Assembly: GCA_034696485.1 (NCBI GenBank)
Contig: JAQIWT010000854.1
Span: forward strand, 1-14,475
Direction of reading: 5' to 3'
Source: Isohypsibius dastychi
Taxonomy: Eukaryota; Tardigrada; Eutardigrada; Parachela; Isohypsibiidae
Length of the DNA: 14,475 nt
Shown here piece after piece: positions 7,770-14,475 of this stretch. A model generated the notes under the pieces. The model saw only the letters and a program-made list of their open reading frames with translations. It did no database searches and was not told where the DNA came from. The position numbers and the translations under genes were made by a program. The number at the start of each line of letters is the position of its first letter. The stretch's first letter is position 1.

Positions 7770-9490
7770 TTAACCACCGGTACAGAAACCTATCCCGCTA
7801 GCATTACAATCCGCTCTGGGTGCACTTTGAACGAGACTGTCTAGTCCAGCCGGCTTCGGTGGGATACACTGTGGAAGACTGTTATCATAGGCAGTTACAT
7901 CGAGGTCATTGATGCTGTAGCAGTAGGGTGCCAAGCGAGTATTGATAATATTATCGATGTAAGTTCTCTGGGCGTCAGTCAAATCAGATGGTCGAACGCG
8001 AGTAACGACGAAAAAAAAGGGTGTTGTACATCTTCCAGTCTGGAGGTTAGGTTCGGCGCATCGATAGTAGAAGTCAACTAGCTGATAGTCGGTGAAGAGG
8101 GTTATGTACTCGACCGGTACTGAAATAATATCACTGTCATTTTTTTATCCAAGACACAATCTTCAAATGCTAAACTTGTCATCTACGCAACTGACCAGCA
8201 GCAGGTCGACCCAGGAAGAAAGCTTGTCCCGTTTTCTTCCCGTCAGAAGTGATGTTGAGCACCCCGAAGATCCCAACACAAGGTGAACCCGGTGCGACGA
8301 GATTGAAGAAGGCAGTCCAGTTGACAACCACTCCGAACCGGTTGTTAGCTGAATCCAGAATGCAGCCAAGTGGATTATACGTATCCACTGTATTGATGTC
8401 ATCGATTCCAGGTGTGTTGTAAAGATACTCGAACCAAGTCCCGGTCATCTGTGAAACAAGCACCTTTAGATTTGTGCAACAGTTGACAACTGAAAAACCT
8501 CACCAAGCGAGGAGTAATTCTCTGTCCTGCCAAATTCAACGGCATTCCACATCCGCTTGAGGCTGTCGTTGTAGCACTAGTGCTACTCGCAGTACATCCA
8601 GTGTTGATTGTAACAGGAACAGATACTGACCCTACAGAATTCCTGGCAGTCAAAACGAAAGAGATGGGATTGGTGGTTGGTCGGGCATTCAGGTACAGCT
8701 GTCCTGTGCTGGGGCTGACAGCAATGTAGGCGGAATTTGCGCCGGACAGAGAATAAGAAACTGTGGCTGCGCCAGTGGCCGTGACGATACCGAGGAGTGA
8801 GCCGGGAATGCAACCCGTTGTTTGGAATGAGTAGGATGAGGATGAGAACACGGGTGGACTGGTGGAAGATGAACAGGGAGCTGCTCGGACGGTGACACTG
8901 GCTGTGGCGCTTGAGCTGCCGTATGTTGCCCTTACTGTGAGTGTATTGCTTGAGCTGGAAGCCAGGTTACTTGTCAGGTACAAGAGTCCTGTTTGAACCA
9001 ACAATCAACATCATCAATATGCTTTCTTTAAAATTTTGAAAACGCTAAGATTAAGTGAATTATTTCTCTTGTGGAAAAATATTTGTGCAGCATGTAACAT
9101 ACTCGTGTACAGTATTTACCGTAACTTGACATCATGAAGGCCTAATTTTAGAAACGATCCTATTTTGAATGGAAGTCTGCTTACTTATAGCTCACCGGTT
9201 GTGGGGTTGATGCCAAGGTAGGCATTGGATGGAAGGCTGTAAACAGTGCCAGTGCCAGTGTTTGCCGCAACAATACCAACCGGTGCTCCAGTTGTCAGGG
9301 TGGTTAAGCAGAAGGAGTACTGGGGAGTCGTGAAGGCAACCGTCTGGCGCTTCGACAGTGAGCGCTGTAATGTCGATAAGCTTAGAATCAATGGTTAAAC
9401 ACTCCAATTATCACATACCTTGCTCTCAGATGATGAAATGAAGATCAACAAAAACGTTATGAACGCTAGAAACGAGCCCGGATGCCGCAT
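7770..9490 (-). CDS. Secreted cadherin-like / lipocalin fusion protein
   Basis: Five exons, read on the minus strand, join in frame to 445 residues: 9490-9419, 9364-9196, 8988-8504, 8448-8187, 8119-7770. All introns are GT-AG; four exons meet at short introns (54-67 bases) and intron 2 is 207 bases. Residues 1-22 are a signal peptide. Two cadherin-like domains (about 33-116 and 126-211) each carry the pattern AYxxxxPxTGxLYL followed by alternating beta-strand residues, but canonical calcium motifs are not evident. A Ser/Thr-rich linker leads at C227 into a lipocalin domain with its signature motifs: GTW at 245-247, TDY at 339-341 and an Arg near 370-372, plus nine cysteines. Lipocalins bind small hydrophobic ligands in a beta barrel, so extracellular ligand binding is inferred. 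No transmembrane segment follows. The linker shares exon 3 with the lipocalin's first residues, which argues against two wrongly merged genes. The start at 9490 was chosen for its signal peptide. Confidence 0.85.
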
Positions 9491-9505
9491 TTCGTAGATT
9501 TTCCT

Positions 9506-9513
9506 GCACGTGC
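9506..9513. promoter_or_regulatory. GCACGTGC palindrome upstream of the cadherin-lipocalin start
   Basis: A perfect eight-base palindrome with the E-box core CACGTG lies about 16 bases upstream of the start codon. On the minus strand it reads into ...gcacgtgcag, so it also resembles a 3' splice site and could mark the end of a 5' UTR intron instead. Either reading is unproven. Confidence 0.25.
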
Positions 9514-10222
9514 AAAGAATTGAAGAAAAAACAGTTCCTCCGTGAATATGCTTTCGATTCAACGTTTTTGTATTAAAGGTAAGGACACTTGCGTGTTCAA
9601 GTGAACAGTTCTCAGAAATGCAGCGTTTTCGGAAAACTTCTTCCACTTGTCAAAAAATGCGCAGTTCCTCGGAAAGTGTTCGTATTTGAATTTCAAGATT
9701 ATGGACTTCGAGATAAGAAGGTACCAACTCGTTTGACCGAGATTCGTCGAGATGTGGACCTCTCTTGAAGATTGCTGAGCTCAGAAGTTGTTCATTCTTT
9801 GTTGGAGTTCCAAGTGGCCTGAGTTCTCCTATATGCTGAGTAAAGTGAGACTCGTGACGCAGGCTAAAACTGGAGATTAAGCACTTGAAACAATTTGTTC
9901 GACTTCTGCTTCTCGTGACGTGTTGATTGGAATCTAGATTCCAGAAGCGCTTCAAAAGTTTCCAAACTCTAATTCGATAAGAAACAGGGATATCATATAA
10001 CATGTCAAATCTGAGCAGCAAAAAAAACACAGTGCCTCGCTGTGACTGATTTTTTCATGATTTTTGGCTGCGGCATGCCGGTAAACTGAAATCGAGATTG
10101 TACTTTTAAAAATGCAAATTATTCTATTAAGAAAATTATTCTCTGCGGTTGCTGTTTCCATGAAATTTGCAAAAATCACCTTAGCAGAACATCACGCAGA
10201 AGCTCAAGCTTAGCGACTTTAA

Positions 10223-10239
10223 ATCGGGGCATGTGATTC
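10223..10239 (+). promoter_or_regulatory. conserved block upstream of receptor copy 2
   Basis: The block reads atcgggg-catgtgattc and is the counterpart of 1130-1147. It lies about 90 bases before the coding homology, compared with about 65 bases in copy 1. Confidence 0.3.
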
Positions 10240-10331
10240 CCGTCAGCAAAAACCTTCGGAAGTCGTTGGTTTCTATACCCAGGCTTATCGCCGAGTTCAT
10301 CCCGAAACTGGTTCTACCCATTTAGGTTGTA

Positions 10332-12607
10332 ATGTTAGTAATGTTGTTAATCGTCGAGGTGACCACTTTCCAGCTGAACATCGTCGAGGTCATCATGGGC
10401 GATAATCCGATATTCGGCCTGCCGGCAGCTGGTCCAGCCTTCGATGTGGCTTTTGCTAATTCAGAGATAACTTATCCCCATCTGTTCAGAAACTTTACTC
10501 GGAAAAGGTTTTATCAACCAGGAATGTTATCTTGCCCTGACTCTGCCGCATTGGCTGTCACTGTCGGGGCTGAAATTATGCAATATCTCCAGCGCTTGGA
10601 TGGATTCAGTGTTATGATTAGTCCAGGTCATTAAAAACTCTTTGAAAATGCATAAAGACATTTTTGAAATCACTGGGTTTGCAGGATGTAGCCCAGAAGT
10701 CAGCAATCTTGGTAACTTTGCACGCGGTACATACTTCTTCTTAACCGTGATTGTGGTTTGCTCATTAATCTGTCATCTATCTGCTATTTCGTTCCCTCAT
10801 GATTCTTCAGAACTCAAAGTTCCGCTGCTGGCTAGGTATGTGGAGATAACATTTTCTCACCATGAAAATCGTCATGAATCTAATGAATGACTTTCAGCAC
10901 CGCCACTGATCCACTGGTCGGGAACAAGGTCCGGTTCCCAACACTTATAGAATTTGGGTCAGACGATAAGGCAAGTAAAGCAATGGGGCTGAAAGTGCTG
11001 ATTGATCGATTTTCTTGGAAGAAAATTCTGCTGCTACAAGATGCGCTGGTCAAGTATCCTGCCACTGTTCCATTCTATGCAGTTCAGTACAGAAACACCA
11101 AGAGTATGTTGCCGAGTGGAGAGTATCAAGTCGACACCCTCGGCTTTGACTCATCTGTGTTGACAAACTTTTATTCTCTACTTGAAAAAGTCAGAAATGG
11201 AGGCCGAGGTAGAGGTCCAAAGCGATTCCATCTTAGCAAATGATAATTCATACTCAAAGTTTTCAGTTGCCATCATATATACCCACCCGGACATCTTGCG
11301 GCGTATTCTTGTACGGCACATTCTCATCCGTTCACGACATTCTCATAATTCATTTGACCTACGTAGGTTGAAGCAGTGGGAAAGAACATGACCAACGGAG
11401 ACTATGTAGGGCAAACTGCTTCGGACATATGTCGTCATGCGTGTGACCTTCTGACCACGCGCAGATTTACCTTACACCAGAGGCTGGTCCAGCACCCTCG
11501 TTTGGTCAGCTTACATATCACAAGAACGATGCGTACGACGAGGTGCACAATAACGCTAATGCTCACGAGATCAGCACGTACAACCAAACATCACATTTAA
11601 AAAGCGTGTTTTCAGCTCGCTTGTAGCAGTTAGAATTTTATAGCAGTTAGAATACCATTTAGAAGTCTTATCTCGTTCAAGAATCCAAGCCCCGACTGGC
11701 AATCCATTCAGAATATCACAGAAGCCCGAACACGGAGAGCGCTGGATGGCTATAATATCACCTATGCAAATGACTCAAGGGTGAGAGAATAACTGCCGCA
11801 TCAAAGACGGAGACTGGCAGGATATGATAATTGCTTGTTCCAGTTCAACGAAATGTCCGTATCGGCGTATGAAACCATCATTTCCCTTGTAGAGGTATGG
11901 AATAGTTTTTAACTAGTGTAGTTTGTTGAACTGAGCGTATCACGGTAACTGTGCAGGTTCTCAACGAGACGTATAATGTCGTGAACCTCACATCTTCGAA
12001 ATACTGCAAGCGTTTCATGAACCACACATTTGACCTCCCCACACAAAAAGTTCATATGGGACCTTCCGGTGTGCGAACCTGTGACGTCGGCTTTTTTTAA
12101 ATGAACGAAAGAACGCGTGCCATGGAGGTATCAATTTGCAAACGATCGTGGGATTTCAAATCAGAGGATTCGAGTTATAGGAGGTCTGGCGTTATCACAC
12201 GTCAGTGAAACTTTTTGTAGAAGTTCCTGATGGACAAATCTTGTGGAGAAGTGGTGCACCGCCAGCTGACACGCCAGTTTGTGGATTCATTGGCGAGAGA
12301 TGTAAAATGCCAAACAACAGTAAAGTTTTTGATCGGATATGATGAGGAATTTGATTTATTCGACCTTGCATTTGTTGCTTTGTAGTGTCCAACATTATTG
12401 GGTGGGCATCTGCTACAGTGCTGATAGGAGCGGTTTCTTTTTCGGCGATTTTTGTTAGGTACTGCAAAGCCGCATTTTATGGCACAAATCGAATCCTTAA
12501 TTGACCTTGTGCTTTTTAGGCGTACTGTACTTGGAGATGGAACGAAGAAGATACGGTTCGGTGTAGACCGCAGACTTAAAAAATGCGATCAAAATTTTGT
12601 CCTTTGA
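10332..12607 (+). pseudogene. Natriuretic-peptide-receptor-like gene, copy 2 (interrupted)
   Basis: All 13 exons of copy 1 are present at the same borders and phases: 10332-10626, 10685-10726, 10811-10835, 10898-11208, 11267-11310, 11367-11405, 11465-11542, about 11616-11780, 11844-11894, 11957-12127, 12181-12319, 12386-12458, 12520-12607. Eleven exons have exactly the same length as in copy 1. Three lesions are visible. The N-terminal start of copy 1 is lost (a TAG precedes the next Met at 10332), leaving a short hydrophobic leader. A 17-base tandem duplication at the exon 8 border puts TAG at 11631-11633 in frame. A TAA at 12098-12100 in exon 10 replaces the Lys codon of copy 1 next to a T run. 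With the second exon-8 acceptor (exon from 11634), translation would end after about 391 residues, before the transmembrane helix, giving a secreted fragment. I call it a young pseudogene, but a soluble-receptor gene or a sequencing error at the T run cannot be excluded. Confidence 0.75.
11624..11657 (+). repeat. 17-base tandem duplication at the exon 8 acceptor of receptor copy 2
   Basis: Two units, tagcagttagaatttta (11624-11640) and tagcagttagaatacca (11641-11657), share their first 13 bases. Exon 8 is 27 bases longer than in copy 1 if the ancestral acceptor (11614-11615) is used. The first unit brings an in-frame TAG but also a new AG at 11632-11633, from which exon 8 is in phase and open. 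Confidence 0.8.
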
Positions 12608-12884
12608 AGAATGATACGTACCCACACAAAATATGGGCACACTATTTTTCCGATCAAACACTGATTGTCTCAGAATAGATTGATTGACTGATTAACGAGA
12701 GGTTTTGCGCACCTTATCGGAAACATCGTCAACAAAACCTGATTGATAGCGATCTAGTGTCTTAATTACAGTCCTCTAGATTGCCGAGAGGAAAAAAACA
12801 AACGTGTTATAACGGCAGTTTCTATACCATTCAAATTCGATTTCGTGTCTTGCTTTCCTTCTTAAAGCATATTTAGACTCAACC
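12608..12884. other. Intergenic between receptor copy 2 and the thyroglobulin-domain gene
   Basis: Under 280 bases. It must contain the end of the copy 2 transcript, if any, and the promoter of the next gene. I see no unambiguous TATA box; an AT-rich aagcatattta motif lies about 15-20 bases before the next start codon. Confidence 0.4.
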
Positions 12885-13258
12885 ATGAAATATCTAGCCA
12901 TCTTCCTTGCCGTACTTGCCATCGTCGTACCGACGTGTCTGGCTGGGTGTATGTCATTCACTACAATCCAGCTACCAAACGGCAAAACCATCACCGGACA
13001 AAAAAATGTCGGAGGGTGCACCTGCGCCGCAGCGAACCTGGAAGAGAAGAATTTAATGGGTACGTAGAATTCCTACTTGATCTCTGATGTCTAAACAAAA
13101 CGCACTCTGCAGCCATGGATAAATGGATCCCGGCATGTGACCCAAACGGAGGCTGGATTCCAAAACAACAGGTTTGGGACAGAGCATGGTGTGTGGATGC
13201 GCAGGGGAACCAGATCACTGAGCAAAAATTCATGAAACCATGGGAGCTCAACTGCTGA
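12885..13258 (+). CDS. Small secreted thyroglobulin type-1 domain protein
   Basis: Two exons, 12885-13059 and 13113-13258, join across a 53-base GT-AG intron to 106 residues. Residues 1-20 form a clear signal peptide (MKYLAIFLAVLAIVVPTCLA). The mature protein has an N-terminal loop with C22 and C45, then a thyroglobulin type-1 domain. Its marks are C47, the IPAC67DPNG segment, the WCVDAQGN motif around C85 and the terminal C106. The usual QC is QQ at 77-78 and the usual CWCV is AWCV at 83-86. Both partners of the family's middle disulfide (C3-C4) are therefore missing, while C47-C67 and C85-C106 could still form. Some thyroglobulin type-1 proteins inhibit cysteine or other proteases; whether this one does is unknown. 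It is a single-domain protein, unlike the multidomain members. Confidence 0.85.
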
Positions 13259-13363
13259 AACAGTTTGGTTTCATTGTTCGTTTGCAGTGACGAAAATTCC
13301 TGTAAAGTGTTTGGGTTCGCTGTTCGCTTGATCCAAATTCTTTGGTCTGATTAGTTTCTGGCA

Positions 13364-13369
13364 AATAAA
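13364..13369 (+). terminator. Polyadenylation signal AATAAA
   Basis: A canonical AATAAA lies about 105 bases after the stop of the thyroglobulin-domain gene, a suitable distance for its 3' end. A second AATAAA at 13522-13527 could serve a longer transcript. Confidence 0.6.
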
Positions 13370-14056
13370 TTGCAGCATATCCATGAATTCCGGCTCTATG
13401 ATTCACTGTGGGTAATAGCCTGCGTTATCATGAACCACGGCAAGAAGTAATAAAAGAAATCTGATCACACGTTCATGATCCTTGAATTATGCACCATGTT
13501 TCAAGGTAAAATCAAATGGCAAATAAAACGTTTCTAAATTGGAGCAGCACAAACGAAGATCTGCATGCCCTCTACTGGCAGGAGCACCTCCACCTTTCGA
13601 ACCGCTGTGGAGGTGTGGTGAGGTACCCGCCCGCCTGCTTATTGGTAATCGTATGAACATTCTATTCTGAGTCCGTTTGCTGATCTGTTATAATCAGCTT
13701 GTAGTTTGTTTTGCCATTGTAATTTTGGCAGTACACGTATGCCTCCCGTCATTTTTGCCTCTCACAGATTAATACCTTCTTTCTTTTTATAATTTGGAAC
13801 GAACCGGAAGACTGGTAAACTATAACACTGGGGTCTACCTCTCTTCTTTTTGTGGTTTGAGGGGGTTTGAGGATAACGTTTATTCTCCCCCTTCACTAAT
13901 TTCAAGCCAAACCCCTCGTCTGCACGCCCTTCAAACAGATAGCAAACGCCTCTGTTTATTTCGTTTGTTTTGGAAAGGCTCACTTTTTCTTCTCATCCAA
14001 AATCGTTCATCCAGCGTCTGCTTTTCATGAATCAAGCACTCTGCAGTTTATCGAGG
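13370..14056. other. Intergenic, upstream of the CENP-B/Tigger-like gene
   Basis: Apart from the hairpin and the second AATAAA, I recognise nothing. Pyrimidine-rich and G-rich patches around 13840-13910 do not form a gene. If the downstream gene is a transposon, one terminal inverted repeat should lie here, but the other end is outside the window, so it cannot be identified. Confidence 0.4.
13585..13615. repeat. Perfect 9-base inverted repeat
   Basis: CACCTCCAC (13585-13593) and GTGGAGGTG (13607-13615) are perfectly complementary around a 13-base loop containing TTCGAA. It could form a stable hairpin in RNA or DNA. It lies beyond both polyadenylation signals of the upstream gene. No function assigned. 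Confidence 0.6.
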
Positions 14057-14475
14057 ATGCCGAAAATTTCTACCAAGACTCCGAAGTATCAAACGCTGAC
14101 TCTTCGCCAAAAACAAGAGCTCTTAAAGTTGGCTGATGAAAAGGTGAGCAGTTTCCTCGTTGTCGGGTTTCGTGCGTTTTGGTTCCCTTTAACATCTCTC
14201 TCACACTCTTAATTTTTCAGAAAATGACGAAAACTCAGATGGCTCATCATTTCAAGGTGTCAGCGGCGGCCGTAGGAGTCCTGATAAAGAATAGGACGAG
14301 AATCGAACTGCAGATTGCAGAATGTTCCAATTTGGACGCTAAGAGAACTAGGAAGTCATACCCAGAAGTGAACGCGATTGTTTGGGATTGGTTTCAACCA
14401 CTGACGCTCAAGGGGTCCAGACTTCTCGGGGGTGGGGTCCAACACAACCAAGCGGGCACGTTACCATGCGGAAGA
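14057..14475 (+). CDS. CENP-B/Tigger-type DNA-binding N-terminus (partial, runs off the window)
   Basis: Exon 1 (14057-14143) encodes MPKIST...LADEK. A 77-base GT-AG intron (14144-14220) follows, then an exon open in the same phase to the window end, giving 114 residues so far. The stretch KYQTLTLRQKQELLKLADEK followed by KMTKTQMAHHFKVS resembles the first helix-turn-helix of CENP-B and Tigger/pogo transposases, which binds DNA. Residues from about 79 (PEVNAIVWDWF) match the start of the second HTH_CENPB subdomain. After WF the sequence becomes Gly-rich and no longer fits the family, which could mean decay, a frameshift or an exon end. The DDE catalytic domain, if present, is beyond the window. 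It may be a decaying transposon or a domesticated Tigger-derived gene. Confidence 0.6.

Larger units (their letters stand above)
9491..10331. other. Shared upstream region of divergent genes
   Basis: About 840 bases separate the start of the minus-strand cadherin-lipocalin gene from the plus-strand receptor copy 2, so both promoters should lie here. A 126-codon minus-strand open frame at 9650-10030 has no recognisable domain and I do not call it a gene. A block shared with the upstream region of receptor copy 1 lies at 10223-10239. Confidence 0.45.
10320..12619 (+). repeat. Tandem duplication, right copy
   Basis: Direct-orientation counterpart of 1205-3489. In exon 1 the two copies differ at about seven positions in nearly 300 bases, and five of those changes are silent. 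Introns differ much more. This pattern indicates purifying selection on the coding sequence after duplication, at least in this exon; exon 4 shows many more replacements. Confidence 0.85.

Noticed and set aside
9650-10030. 126-codon minus-strand open frame upstream of the cadherin-lipocalin gene
   Set aside because: No signal peptide, domain or convincing splice link; composition looks like noncoding DNA. A noncoding 5' exon here remains possible.
13553-13566. Fourteen bases on the minus strand identical to a possible ubiquitin start (coding MQIF and part of V)
   Set aside because: The match ends at once on both sides; no ubiquitin sequence follows or precedes. Chance is the simplest explanation.

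Overview
The window looks like nuclear DNA of a small invertebrate animal with a compact genome. Genes are interrupted by many introns, mostly 50-90 bases, with GT-AG borders. The protein families are animal ones: a natriuretic-peptide-receptor-type extracellular domain, lipocalin, cadherin-like repeats, a thyroglobulin type-1 domain and a Tigger/CENP-B-type DNA-binding domain. A tardigrade is my best guess, but that is inference from gene style only. All exon models were joined by hand from splice borders, frame continuity and comparison of the two receptor copies.

Layout. (1) 1193-3477, plus strand: a 13-exon gene for a 505-residue single-pass membrane receptor with the ANF-receptor ligand-binding fold. 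Its cytoplasmic tail is only 29 residues, with no kinase-homology or guanylate cyclase domain. (2) 3478-7769: no convincing gene. It holds three long G/C homopolymers, a 57-base minisatellite in two clusters, a tRNA-like (SINE-type) remnant and an AT-rich simple repeat. (3) 7770-9490, minus strand: a five-exon gene for a 445-residue secreted protein with two cadherin-like domains followed by a lipocalin domain. I do not know this architecture, and it is the most interesting item here. (4) 10332-12607, plus strand: a second, exon-for-exon collinear receptor copy about 9.1 kb downstream of the first. It carries an in-frame stop and a damaged exon-8 border and is probably a young pseudogene. (5) 12885-13258, plus strand: a two-exon gene for a 106-residue secreted thyroglobulin type-1 protein. 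(6) From 14057 to the window end, plus strand: the start of a gene or transposon with a CENP-B/Tigger-type N-terminus.

How they relate. The receptor copies are direct tandem duplicates with the cadherin-lipocalin gene in opposite orientation between them, so that gene and receptor copy 2 are divergent and share about 840 bases of upstream DNA. Both receptor copies end at the same stop after the same short tail, so the loss of cyclase architecture predates the duplication. A functional link between receptor and lipocalin is not shown by the sequence.
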